This document shows positions 18,297 to 27,128 of a DNA stretch of 64,000 bases, in pieces (the stretch's first letter is position 1; every line of letters begins with the position of its first letter). The stretch is from Verrucomicrobiota bacterium (GTDB lineage: Bacteria; Verrucomicrobiota; Verrucomicrobiia; Limisphaerales; UBA1319), in NCBI GenBank assembly GCA_022709905.1, contig JAKLHY010000005.1:162101-226100 (forward strand), in the 5' to 3' direction. The notes under the pieces were generated by a model, which was not told the DNA's origin, ran no database searches, and saw only the letters and a program-made list of their open reading frames with translations. Position numbers and translations under genes: made by a program.

Positions 18297-19133
18297 TTAC
18301 TTGGGCGGATTGGCCGGTGGTTTATAGTCCCGATGCCAATCGAGCGACCACAAACGGGGGAGTTTGACCATCTCGGCGTGGCCATCGGACATGACGATGT
18401 TGACGGCCCCTTTTAGCGGGCTGCTGGCAGGCTTGGTTTGGGGAGAGCGATCCTGAGAACCGGCCGAGTGCCGTGCGATGCAATAACGCCCCATGCCGCC
18501 ATCGTTCCATCCGTAGTACCCATTGAAGGAAGGCCGTTGATCGGCCTTGGGCCAGGCATCCACCCAGATGGAATCTCCAAGGACGGGCGTGGTGGTGGGC
18601 CTTTGGATATCGGCTTCCGACTTGAACGCGATTTTCTCATCTCCCCAACCCGATGGCCAACCCCCGGCATAAAGCCACGAATTAAAGGCGTAGCTGCCTT
18701 GATAACCTTTGACACTGGGGCTGCTGATCGACCCGTTTGTCACCCAGATCCAGGCTTGATCCACAGTGCCGCAATCGGCGAACACGCCCGAGGCGCTGGG
18801 GGCTCCGAGGGATTTCCGGCGGCCGGATCCGGGATATTCCTTGGCGGAAGGACATAATCGGACTTGATTCACCGACGCGTGAAACTCGATGTAAGCCCGC
18901 ATCCAAAGATCCTGGTATTGGGCGTAAGGCACGGTTTTGCCAAAATCATTGACATACATGAAATGAGCCAGCCCCATCTGTTTCAGGTTGTTCAGGCATT
19001 GCGATTCCTGCGCCTTAAGCTTGGCGCGGGAGAGCGCAGGCAATAACATGCCGGCCAGTATGGCAATAATGGCGATCACAACCAGAAGCTCGATCAGGGT
19101 AAAACCGGATTGGCGGTGAAGACGGCTTTTCAT
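18297..19133 (-). CDS. prepilin-like protein with H-X9-DG C-terminal domain
   Basis: 278 residues from the ATG at 19133. The N-terminus is a type IV prepilin signal, short basic leader then [10 protein letters not shown], so it is probably cleaved after Gly and N-methylated by a prepilin peptidase. The hydrophobic helix is followed by the conserved A-K-x-K-A-Q-x-x-x-C-L-N-N-L-K-Q segment. Near the C-terminus is [11 protein letters not shown], the H-X9-D-G-type signature of the very large pseudopilin family of Verrucomicrobia and Planctomycetes. The function of these paralogues is not established; they may be pseudopilins of a type II secretion-like system. An isolated PilT-like ATPase lies 1.6 kb away. 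Confidence 0.85.
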   Translation of the reverse strand: MKSRLHRQSGFTLIELLVVIAIIAILAGMLLPALSRAKLKAQESQCLNNLKQMGLAHFMYVNDFGKTVPYAQYQDLWMRAYIEFHASVNQVRLCPSAKEYPGSGRRKSLGAPSASGVFADCGTVDQAWIWVTNGSISSPSVKGYQGSYAFNSWLYAGGWPSGWGDEKIAFKSEADIQRPTTTPVLGDSIWVDAWPKADQRPSFNGYYGWNDGGMGRYCIARHSAGSQDRSPQTKPASSPLKGAVNIVMSDGHAEMVKLPRLWSLDWHRDYKPPANPPK

Positions 19134-19227
19134 AGGATGCCCAAACTTAGGCACGTGCGATGAGCCTGTCAAACAACTCCATCAGAATCCCCGGCCGAAT
19201 TGGGCAACCCCGAGGAGAATCCTGACC

Positions 19228-20730
19228 ATGCATCGGCTGGCAAAACTCGATCACCAATACGTGTGGCATCCCTTCACGCAAATGCGGGATTGGCTTCGGG
19301 GGGAACCGCTGGTCATTACCTCGGGGCGGGGGGCGCTTTTGCGGGATATTCAAGGCCGGGAGTATTTGGATGCCAACGCGTCAATCTGGACCAATCTACA
19401 CGGCCACAATCATCCCCGGCTGAATGCGGCCTTGCGGCGGCAACTTAATAAAATCGCGCACACGTCGGCCCTGGGTCTCGCCAACGAACCGGCGTCCTTG
19501 CTGGCCATGAGACTGGTCCGGTCAGTGAATCCCGCTGCCGTCGGCCCCTTCAAAACCGGCCCATCATCCGAAAGCGGGCGACAACGAAAAGGGCGGCACG
19601 AAAGGCGGCTTCGAGCCGAGGAACTGTGCAAGGTCTTTTACTCGGACGATGGGTCGACCGCCCTGGAAGTGGCCTTGAAAATGGCTTACGAGTTTTGCCG
19701 CCGCACGGGACGCAGCCGGTCGCCCCGTTTTCTGTCGCTCCAGGGCGCTTATCACGGAGACACGGTGGGCGCGGTCAGTCTGGGCCACATCGATCTGTTC
19801 CATGAAACCTATCGCGGTCTGTTGTTCCGGTCCGACGCGCTGATGGCCCCCTATTGTTATCGCTGTCCTTTTAACCAGGCCCAACCGGAACGGGCCGACG
19901 CCCGGCAATATCGTTGTTGCCGCTGGGAATGCGTGGAACAGGCCAAACGATCGTTCCAGAGGCAAAAAAAACGCTCGAATCCGTATGCCGCCCTTGTGCT
20001 GGAACCTTTGATTCAGGGGGCGGCGGGAATGATCGCCCAACCGGAGGGATGGCTCAAACAGATCGCCGAACTCACCCGCAGCGAGGGCGCTTTATTGATT
20101 GCCGATGAAGTGATGACGGGTTTTGGCCGCACGGGAGATGCCTTTGAGGATGGCACTTCGGGACGTCTCTATGCCTGTCATCGCGAAGGGACTCAGCCGG
20201 ATTTGATGGCTTTGTCCAAGGGCATCACAGGAGGATACCTGCCTCTGGCGGCCACGCTGAGCACTGCAACGGTTTTCGAGGTCTTCCTGGGTGAATACGA
20301 GGAGTTCAAGACCTTCTTTCATGGCCACAGTTACACGGCCAATCCCCTGGGTTGCGCCACCGCCCTGGCCAGCCTCGATCTGCTGGAAACCCAACAATCC
20401 CGCAACGGCAGACAACGGCTGGAACGTGTGCTGGCTGAAGCCCTGACGAGCCTCTGGCGGTTTCCCTGCATCGGCGACATCCGCCAAGTGGGACTCATGG
20501 CGGGGATTGAACTCGTTCGGAACTGGAGGACGCGAGAGATAATCCCTCTTCGGGAAAAAGCCGGGATCCGGGTCTGCGAAGCGATGGCCCGGCGCGGAGT
20601 GCTGACGCGTCCCATTGGCAATGTGATCGTGCTGATGCCCCCATACTGCATGACGGCAAGACAAGTGTGTCAAATGGTGGAAATCCTGGAATCGGCCATG
20701 GCAGAAGTGTTTGGCTTTTCCAACGATTAA
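19228..20730 (+). CDS. bioA: adenosylmethionine-8-amino-7-oxononanoate aminotransferase
   Basis: 500 residues, longer than the ~430 usual for BioA. AGGAG lies ~10 nt before the ATG. The N-terminus has the BioA signature V-W-H-P-F-T-Q-M (residues ~9-16). The PLP-fold motifs are D-E-V-M-T-G-F-G-R-T-G and the Schiff-base Lys in L-S-K-G-I-T-G-G-Y. H-G-H-S-Y-T-A-N-P-L-G-C-A follows. It transfers the amino group of SAM to KAPA in biotin synthesis. An Arg/Lys-rich insertion of ~30 residues at ~100-130 sits before the F-Y-S-D-D-G-S-T-A strand, and a Cys-rich stretch lies at ~210-235 (Y-C-Y-R-C-P, Y-R-C-C-R-W-E-C). The Cys stretch is known in other BioA homologues; the basic insertion is unusual. Confidence 0.92.
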   Translation: MHRLAKLDHQYVWHPFTQMRDWLRGEPLVITSGRGALLRDIQGREYLDANASIWTNLHGHNHPRLNAALRRQLNKIAHTSALGLANEPASLLAMRLVRSVNPAAVGPFKTGPSSESGRQRKGRHERRLRAEELCKVFYSDDGSTALEVALKMAYEFCRRTGRSRSPRFLSLQGAYHGDTVGAVSLGHIDLFHETYRGLLFRSDALMAPYCYRCPFNQAQPERADARQYRCCRWECVEQAKRSFQRQKKRSNPYAALVLEPLIQGAAGMIAQPEGWLKQIAELTRSEGALLIADEVMTGFGRTGDAFEDGTSGRLYACHREGTQPDLMALSKGITGGYLPLAATLSTATVFEVFLGEYEEFKTFFHGHSYTANPLGCATALASLDLLETQQSRNGRQRLERVLAEALTSLWRFPCIGDIRQVGLMAGIELVRNWRTREIIPLREKAGIRVCEAMARRGVLTRPIGNVIVLMPPYCMTARQVCQMVEILESAMAEVFGFSND

Positions 20731-20776
20731 CAGCGGGAGAGGTCGCTTCGGGGTCCCCCTCGGCAAAACATGGCGC

Positions 20777-21979
20777 CTATCGCAGGTCCTTCAGCAGACT
20801 GTCCAAGCCGCCCTCGACCGGTTCGATCTCGATGCGATGCCTCTGGGAGCGATCTGGATCTGGCTTTCGCTTCGGGGAAGGCTCGATCGGTTCCTCGCGG
20901 GGGGTCTTCATCGCTTGGCCGAGGTGCGGCCTGGCATGGACTTCGGGCTGAGGGGTTTCCTGATCCGCGGAATCGGAAGTCTGGCTGGGATTTTGCCAGT
21001 TGGTTTTCCTTTCCATCCAGGTGCGATAACGTCCAAAGGTCCACATGCCGGCATCGGCGCTGGTTTCCATGACTGCGCCCAATTTGTGAAAATCCCGGTT
21101 GCGAATCATCGCCTTGACAGCGGTCGATGCGGTCAAAACTTCGCACTCCGGAACACGAAATCCGAGATCGGGGCGGAAAACCAGGCGCTGAGCAACGACT
21201 CCGAGCAAACAATCCGCCACTTGGGCAGCGATGTTATGTTGGATCTCGGGGGAAAAAGCCAGCAGGATGCGTTGCAGCGCCTCGGTGCAGGTCGCTGCAT
21301 GGACGGTGGCTAACACCAGGTGTCCTGTTTCCGCGGCATTCAAGGTTAACCTCATTGTCTCGGGCTCCCGCATTTCACCGACCATCAGAACATCCGGATC
21401 TTCACGCAAGGCATCGATCAGGGCCTGCTCAAAGCTGGGCGTGTCACGTCCCACCTCTCGCTGACGAATAAAGGAGAGCCGGGGACGAAAGGTGTATTCA
21501 ATCGGGCTTTCGATGGTCAGGATATGTCGGGCCTCGGTCATGTTGATTTCCTGGATCAAGGCGGCCAACGTGGATGACTTCCCGCTCCCGGTTCGGCCGC
21601 TGACGAGAACCAAGCCATGCGGGGAAGAGATCAGCCGACGAAGATCGGGATTCAAATTCAGGCGATCCAATGTGGCCTGAAAGGAAGACAAAAGCCTGAT
21701 GGCGAAGCCAATACCTCGAGAACTGTGCAGCAGGTTCAGCCGACACCGAACGCCCTGGATCGTCATGGAACCATCAAAGGACCGTCTGGCGAGAAATTCA
21801 TCCCAGAGTTCCGTGCCTACGACTTCTTGGGCCATGGCAGCCAGGAGTTGAGCCCCCAAAGGATCGCCGATCGTCTTCAGGGCGCCCCGGACACGCACGG
21901 CGGCGGGCAATCCGGGCTCGAGGTGAAGATCGCTGGCGCCCTGTTGCTGGGCCTGGATGATTAATTTGGCCAAGTTCAT
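20777..21979 (-). CDS. PilT/PilU-like type IV pilus retraction ATPase
   Basis: 400 residues. The N-terminal PAS-like/N1D region starts M-N-L-A-K-L-I with A-S-D-L-H-L, the usual PilT beginning. Walker A is G-R-T-G-S-G-K-S-S near residue 130. The Asp box contains I-E-S-P-I-E-Y, Walker B is V-L-M-V-G-E-M-R near 198, and the His box is G-H-L-V-L-A-T-V-H-A. PilT hexamers power pilus retraction or related assembly in the cytoplasm at the inner membrane. After the core, ~60 residues form a charged, Pro-rich, probably disordered tail not normal for PilT. The gene stands alone, convergent with bioA (46-bp spacer). The protein could also serve a type II secretion-like pseudopilus. Confidence 0.85.
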   Translation of the reverse strand: MNLAKLIIQAQQQGASDLHLEPGLPAAVRVRGALKTIGDPLGAQLLAAMAQEVVGTELWDEFLARRSFDGSMTIQGVRCRLNLLHSSRGIGFAIRLLSSFQATLDRLNLNPDLRRLISSPHGLVLVSGRTGSGKSSTLAALIQEINMTEARHILTIESPIEYTFRPRLSFIRQREVGRDTPSFEQALIDALREDPDVLMVGEMREPETMRLTLNAAETGHLVLATVHAATCTEALQRILLAFSPEIQHNIAAQVADCLLGVVAQRLVFRPDLGFRVPECEVLTASTAVKAMIRNRDFHKLGAVMETSADAGMWTFGRYRTWMERKTNWQNPSQTSDSADQETPQPEVHARPHLGQAMKTPREEPIEPSPKRKPDPDRSQRHRIEIEPVEGGLDSLLKDLR

Positions 21980-22094
21980 TATTCGTGCTATAAATATCTA
22001 ACGGCGGAACCATACGAAAGTTGTTTCTGTTCCGGGATGGTTATCCCCTATGGGGAATCGAAAAAATCCCATTCCGGCGACAACCCAAATCTCA

Positions 22095-22100
22095 TATAAT
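22095..22100 (+). promoter_or_regulatory. candidate -10 element upstream of rpoD
   Basis: A perfect TATAAT stands 179 nt before the rpoD start. The upstream region at the right spacing has only a weak -35 match (TTCCGG at 22072-22077). If used, the transcript would carry a ~170-nt leader containing the hairpin at 22138-22150. Confidence 0.3.
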
Positions 22101-22137
22101 TCTTTCCGTCCGAAGAGGAAGGCCGTTTTATACGGCT

Positions 22138-22157
22138 CCCCCTCCGGGGGTCGGGTT
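22138..22157 (+). terminator. terminator-like hairpin in the rpoD leader region
   Basis: A 5-bp all-GC stem (22138-22142 with 22146-22150) is followed within a few bases by a T-rich run. Either it insulates rpoD from upstream transcription or it attenuates rpoD transcripts from the TATAAT upstream. The stem is short, so confidence is modest. Confidence 0.35.
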
Positions 22158-22278
22158 TTATTCTATTGTGGCCTGACACGGATAACGGGGATGCGGGAAA
22201 AGGCGGACTTGACTTGTCCAGGGCTGTTCCCGAAAGTAATCGGCTGTTTTTGAACTGATTGGGCATTAGCATAACTAA

Positions 22279-24195
22279 ATGAATATGGTCAAAGCGAAGG
22301 TGAAGACGCCTCCCGCCGCGGGAAGCGCCCGGAAAACCGGTGTGGTCCAAGGGAAGTCCAAGGTGAAACACCCAAAAACGTCGCCTCAAAAAAAGACACC
22401 CCTCAAGCCTGCCGTTCCTCCCGTTCACACTCCCACGGCTCATGCCGCCCATTCGGTTGCTCCCGTTCAACACGCTCCAAAGAAAACCACTGGGCCGACA
22501 CCCTCTTCTTCCCCCGTCCCGCCGGGAGATGTTCCTCTCACCGCCCCCCCGGGTCTGAACAGGATTCCATCCACGTTTGATCTGAAGGAAAAGGTCAAGG
22601 AACTGGTCAAACTGGCCCAGGAACAAGGTTATTTAACCTATAACGACATCAACGATTCCCTTCCGGAAGGTTTGGTTTCTCCGGAGGATCTGGATGAGAT
22701 CTACATCAAGCTGCGCAACCTGGATGTCGAGATTGTCGACCAAGCCGAAGTCGATCGGGTGAAGCAGCCCGAACCCGAAGAAGAAGACGACAAAAGCCGT
22801 CTGGATATTTTGGACGATCCGGTTCGGATGTATTTAAAACAGATGGGCCAGGTGCCGCTGCTCACCCGGGAACAGGAGGTCGAGATTTCCAAGCGGATTG
22901 AAAACGCTGAAAACGAGGTCAAAAAGATCATCTACAGCTTTGGCTTCGCCGGCAAGGAACACATTGCCCTCGCCGAGAAACTCGTTTCCGAACCACCCAA
23001 GGAACGTTTCGATCGGGTGATCCTGGATAAGAAGATCGAGAGCCGCGACAATCACCTGAAGGCCCTCCGGAAGCTGGTCAAGGAAGTAAGAGCCGCCGAC
23101 ACCCTGGTGGATGATACCTACGCCGAATGGCAGAACGCCGCTCAGAAGAATCGCAAAGAAAAATCCTGGGCCGAGTTCCGAAAGGTGGACGACAAACTTC
23201 AAAAGACCTTTCCAAAGTTTTACTACAAGCAAAAGGTGATCGAGGAGATCGCCCTGGTCGCCGATAACATCCACGACAAGATCCAGCTCAGCCTGAATAC
23301 AATTCGAGAGCTGGAGAACCATCGCAAACAAAACCAGCAACTGGTCATCATCCAATCCGAGCAACGAAAGATCAAGGCCCTCGAGGAATTGGTGCGCATG
23401 CCATACGAGGATTATCTCAAGGCCTACAAGGAGCTCCAGCATTTCACGGCCAAAGCGCTGCAGGCCAAAACGGAAATGGTCGAGGCCAACCTGCGTCTGG
23501 TCATTTCCATCGCCAAAAAGTACACCAACCGCGGGCTGTCATTCCTCGATTTGATCCAGGAAGGCAACATGGGATTGATGAAGGCGGTCGAGAAATTCGA
23601 GTACCGCCGGGGATACAAGTTCAGCACATACGCCACCTGGTGGATCCGTCAGGCCATCACCCGTTCCATCGCTGATCAGGCCCGCACGATCCGCATCCCG
23701 GTTCACATGATCGAGACGATCAACAAGCTGATGCGGGTTCAAAAGCAGTTGATCCAGGATTTTGGGCGTGAACCCACTCCCGAGGAGATTGCCGACGAGA
23801 TGCAGATCCCTGTGGAACGGGTTCGAGCCGTCCTCAAGATGGCCCAGCAACCCATCTCCCTGCAGTCCCCGGTCGGTGATAGCGAGGATACCAATTTTGG
23901 AGATTTCATCGAAGACAAAAGCGCCGAGAATCCCTCCGAAATGACCAGCTACAGCTTGCTTAAGGACAAGCTGAACGACGTGCTGACCAGCCTCACTGAA
24001 CGCGAGCGCAAGGTCCTCGAACTGAGGTTCGGCCTCGGGGACGGTTACTCGCGCACTCTGGAAGAAGTGGGCAAGCAATTCAAGGTCACCCGCGAGCGCA
24101 TCCGTCAGATCGAGGCCAAAGCCTTGCGCAAGATGCGTCATCCCACGCGCTTGCGTCAGCTTCAGGGATTCCTGGAAACCGAACCCCAGGCCTGA
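22279..24195 (+). CDS. rpoD: RNA polymerase primary sigma factor (sigma-70)
   Basis: 638 residues. The first ~90 residues are rich in Lys, Ala and Pro and look disordered. Region 1.1 follows (residues ~95-160), then region 1.2 ([12 protein letters not shown] near 180) and a non-conserved insert with many charged residues at ~215-385. Region 2 contains [16 protein letters not shown], the core- and -10-binding helix [14 protein letters not shown], and region 3 R-E-P-T-P-E-E-I. Region 4 has [12 protein letters not shown] and the [11 protein letters not shown]. All regions are present, so it is the housekeeping sigma. It is transcribed divergently from the pilT-like gene. Confidence 0.97.
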   Translation: MNMVKAKVKTPPAAGSARKTGVVQGKSKVKHPKTSPQKKTPLKPAVPPVHTPTAHAAHSVAPVQHAPKKTTGPTPSSSPVPPGDVPLTAPPGLNRIPSTFDLKEKVKELVKLAQEQGYLTYNDINDSLPEGLVSPEDLDEIYIKLRNLDVEIVDQAEVDRVKQPEPEEEDDKSRLDILDDPVRMYLKQMGQVPLLTREQEVEISKRIENAENEVKKIIYSFGFAGKEHIALAEKLVSEPPKERFDRVILDKKIESRDNHLKALRKLVKEVRAADTLVDDTYAEWQNAAQKNRKEKSWAEFRKVDDKLQKTFPKFYYKQKVIEEIALVADNIHDKIQLSLNTIRELENHRKQNQQLVIIQSEQRKIKALEELVRMPYEDYLKAYKELQHFTAKALQAKTEMVEANLRLVISIAKKYTNRGLSFLDLIQEGNMGLMKAVEKFEYRRGYKFSTYATWWIRQAITRSIADQARTIRIPVHMIETINKLMRVQKQLIQDFGREPTPEEIADEMQIPVERVRAVLKMAQQPISLQSPVGDSEDTNFGDFIEDKSAENPSEMTSYSLLKDKLNDVLTSLTERERKVLELRFGLGDGYSRTLEEVGKQFKVTRERIRQIEAKALRKMRHPTRLRQLQGFLETEPQA

Positions 24196-24240
24196 ATCGG
24201 TCCTGCTTGAGCCTGGATTCAGTCGGGGTGCCGCGCGGGA

Positions 24241-25617
24241 TCAGCGCAGCCAAAGACTCTCGATTTCCTCGAGGCTTTTCGCCTTGGTCTCGGGCACGAA
24301 AGCCGCCAGGAAAATGATGGCGACCCCACAGAACCCGCCATAAAGCCAGAAAGGCAGCGCATGATGGAAATGGGCCACCAGCCAGTCCTGCTGGTCCATC
24401 ATCGGAAAGGTCTGCGATACGGCGTAATTGGCCATCCAAAGGCAAACGGTCGCAATGGACATGGCGCGTCCCCGGATGCGAGTCGGGAAGATTTCCGACA
24501 GAATCACCCACGTCACCGGCCCCACGGAGAGGGCGAAGCTTGCGATGTAACCCAGGATAAACACCAGGATCCAGATGTCTGTCCGCTGGAGATAGGCGGC
24601 AAAGCCCAGGGCAAAAAGGCTGATTCCCATACCCGCAAAACCGGCGATCATCAGCGGCTTGCGCCCCCAGCGATCCACAGTGCCTATGGCCACCAACGTG
24701 AACAACAGATTGACCGCCCCGATTACGACCGTCTGCAAAAGCGCCACATCGGTCTGGGCTCCGGCAATGCGTTTAAAAATCTCCGGGGCGTAATACAAAA
24801 AGACGTTGATGCCCGTCACCTGTTGCAGCACGGCCAGCATAATCCCAATAATCAGGACCAGCCGCATCCCCGGCTGGAAGACCTGCAAGAGCGATTGGCC
24901 TTCCTTGTCCAGGGCCTCTCGGATTCTTTGAAGTTCGACGGGCGCTTGCTGTTCGCCATTCACACGCGCCAGCACGGCCAGGGCCCGATCCTCCCGGCCT
25001 CGCTGGGCAAGCCATCGGGGACTCTCCGGAACCAGAAAAAGCAACACCAGAAACAGCAGACCGGGGATATTCTGCGAAGCGAACATCCATCGCCAGCTCT
25101 GGTTCACTTTCCAGGTTTCATCCCCCAGCCCTGCGATGAAGTAGTTCACAAAATAGACCACCAGCATGCCCGACACGATCGCCAATTGATTGAGGGAAAC
25201 CATGCGGCCCCGAATCCGCGCCGGGGAGACTTCGGCAATATAGAGAGGCGATGTCATCGAAGCCGCCCCCACCCCGATACCCCCGATAAACCGGAAGAAA
25301 ACAAACTCGTTCAGGGTGCGCGGCAAAGCGGTTCCCACAGCGCAAACGATGAACAACACCGCCGACAACAGCATGACCTTCTTGCGCCCGAAATGATCGT
25401 TCAGCGTCCCCGCCAAACCCGCCCCGACGACACATCCCAGCAATGCACTCGAAGCCGCCCAGCCTTCGGCCGCCGGCGACAGTTGGAAATACTGGCGCAA
25501 AAAGACAATCCCCCCCGAAATGACCGCGGTGTCGTAGCCAAACAATAAGCCGCCCAAGGTCGCCACCAAACAGACCACCACCAGGTAAACCGGATTTCCG
25601 GAATTTTGGGATTTCAT
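24241..25617 (-). CDS. sugar porter family MFS transporter
   Basis: 458 residues and about 12 membrane helices, typical of XylE/GalP/GLUT-like proton symporters. Family signatures are all visible: G-Y-D-T-A-V-I-S-G near the first helix, D-H-F-G-R-K-K after helix 2, P-E-S-P-R-W-L before the central loop, Q-Q-V-T-G-I-N in helix 7 with Y-Y-A-P, D-R-W-G-R-K-P, and P-E-T-K-x-K-S-L-E-E at the C-terminus. It imports a hexose or pentose across the inner membrane; the substrate cannot be read from sequence. It stands alone, convergent with rpoD and divergent from a Gfo/Idh/MocA gene. Confidence 0.93.
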   Translation of the reverse strand: MKSQNSGNPVYLVVVCLVATLGGLLFGYDTAVISGGIVFLRQYFQLSPAAEGWAASSALLGCVVGAGLAGTLNDHFGRKKVMLLSAVLFIVCAVGTALPRTLNEFVFFRFIGGIGVGAASMTSPLYIAEVSPARIRGRMVSLNQLAIVSGMLVVYFVNYFIAGLGDETWKVNQSWRWMFASQNIPGLLFLVLLFLVPESPRWLAQRGREDRALAVLARVNGEQQAPVELQRIREALDKEGQSLLQVFQPGMRLVLIIGIMLAVLQQVTGINVFLYYAPEIFKRIAGAQTDVALLQTVVIGAVNLLFTLVAIGTVDRWGRKPLMIAGFAGMGISLFALGFAAYLQRTDIWILVFILGYIASFALSVGPVTWVILSEIFPTRIRGRAMSIATVCLWMANYAVSQTFPMMDQQDWLVAHFHHALPFWLYGGFCGVAIIFLAAFVPETKAKSLEEIESLWLR

Positions 25618-25763
25618 GAGTTGCGTGCCGGGAGTCTGACAGGAGCCGCCTGAATTTACAGAAAAATCATCAGCCCATCCGGTTCTGTGGGGGAGCTCTT
25701 CGGAGAAGCCCTGTAATTAAACGGAGATGTGGACTTCGCCCTGGCATCCAGGTAAAAGGAGCC

Positions 25764-27128
25764 ATGCACAACACGCCATTCTCAAATACTTCACGTCGGC
25801 AATTCATCAAGCACACCGGTCAACTGGCTGCGGCTTCGGCCTTGGCGGGCATCGTCATCCCCGGAGTTCACGCCGCCGAAAATAACGTCATTCAGGTTGC
25901 CCTGGTCGGTTGCGGGGGACGGGGGACGGGTGCGGCGGAAAACGCGCTATCCACGCCCCACGGGCCCGTCAAGTTGGCAGCCATGGCCGATGTTTTTTCC
26001 ACGAAATTGAATCGCAGTTTCGAACAGCTCTCCAAGCGGAAAAAGGACCAGTTCGACGTGCCCGCCGAACGGCGTTTTCTCGGATTTGACGGTTATCAAA
26101 AGGCCATGGACTGCCTCAAGCCAGGCGATGTGGTGATTCTCGCCACGCCTCCGGCGTTTCGATGGGTGCACTTCGCCTACGCGATCCAGAAAGGCCTGAA
26201 TGTTTTCATGGAGAAACCCGTCACGGTCGATGGCCCCACCACGCGGCGCATGCTCAAGCTTGCCGAGGAGTCAGAGAAGAAAAATCTGAAGGTCGGTGTC
26301 GGGCTGATGATTCGACACTGCAAGGGACGCCAGGAGCTCTGGGACCGGATTCGCTCGGGAGAGATTGGCGACCTGATGATGCTCCGGGCCTACCGGATGC
26401 ATGGTCCGGGAGGGAACGCAGGTCCGAAACCCGAAAACATGGGCGAACTGCTCTACCAGGTTTCGCGTTTCCATAGTTTCCTCTGGGCGAGCGGCGGCGT
26501 GTTCAGCGACTACAACATCCATCAGGTCGATGAATGTTGTTGGATGAAAGATGCCTGGCCTGTCCAGGCCCATGGGCTGGGCGGACGGCATTACCGTGGC
26601 AATTCCGTCGATCAAAACTTCGACAATTACTCGGTGGAATACACCTTTGCGGACGGGACCAAGCTCTTCTTCAATGGCCGGTGCGTCACGGGATGCCACG
26701 AGGAGTTTGCCAGTTACGGGCATGGAACGAAAGGCTCGGCGGTCATTTCCACCTCGAGCCATACGCCTGGCAGAGTCCGCACCTATAAAGGCCAGAACTT
26801 GACTGAGGCCAACCTCCTGTGGGCATTTCCGCAGCCCGAAAAGAGTCCATACCAGTTGGAATGGAATGATCTGATCGACGCTATACGCCAAGACAAACCC
26901 TACAACGAAGTCAAGCGCGGCGCCATCGCCAGCCTGGTGACCTCCATGGGACGACTGGCCGCGCACACCGGCCAAGTCGTTACCTACGATCAGATGATGA
27001 ACCACGACCACGAGTTCGCCCCGGATGTGGACAAGTTCACTCTGGATTCGCCGGCGCCGTTGCGGGCGGGCGTGGATGGCCGCTATCCAGTGCCTGCTCC
27101 CGGACAGAAGCAATTGCGCGAGTATTAG
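25764..27128 (+). CDS. Gfo/Idh/MocA family oxidoreductase, Tat-exported
   Basis: 454 residues; AAAGGAG lies just before the ATG. The twin-arginine signal (S-R-R-Q-F-I-K-H, then a hydrophobic stretch to ~residue 37) suggests export. The Rossmann domain starts V-A-L-V-G-C-G-G-R-G-T-G. The catalytic Lys region is M-E-K-P-V-T-V-D-G (residues ~152-160). The second domain contains D-Y-N-I-H-Q-V-D-E-C-C-W. These enzymes act on sugars or cyclitols with tightly bound NAD(P); a Tat signal fits the exported, cofactor-loaded subfamily of Planctomycetes and Verrucomicrobia. The adjacent sugar porter is divergent. The last four bases overlap the convergent SNF2 gene. Confidence 0.88.
   Translation: MHNTPFSNTSRRQFIKHTGQLAAASALAGIVIPGVHAAENNVIQVALVGCGGRGTGAAENALSTPHGPVKLAAMADVFSTKLNRSFEQLSKRKKDQFDVPAERRFLGFDGYQKAMDCLKPGDVVILATPPAFRWVHFAYAIQKGLNVFMEKPVTVDGPTTRRMLKLAEESEKKNLKVGVGLMIRHCKGRQELWDRIRSGEIGDLMMLRAYRMHGPGGNAGPKPENMGELLYQVSRFHSFLWASGGVFSDYNIHQVDECCWMKDAWPVQAHGLGGRHYRGNSVDQNFDNYSVEYTFADGTKLFFNGRCVTGCHEEFASYGHGTKGSAVISTSSHTPGRVRTYKGQNLTEANLLWAFPQPEKSPYQLEWNDLIDAIRQDKPYNEVKRGAIASLVTSMGRLAAHTGQVVTYDQMMNHDHEFAPDVDKFTLDSPAPLRAGVDGRYPVPAPGQKQLREY

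Noticed and set aside
24361..25548. 395-residue frame on the plus strand opposite the MFS transporter
   Set aside because: The translation is Gln/His/Arg-rich and polar, typical of the antisense of a hydrophobic membrane protein; the MFS motifs decide the strand.
27125..27128. 4-nt overlap of two convergent stop codons as a regulatory feature
   Set aside because: Short convergent overlaps are common and nothing else in the sequence supports a special role.
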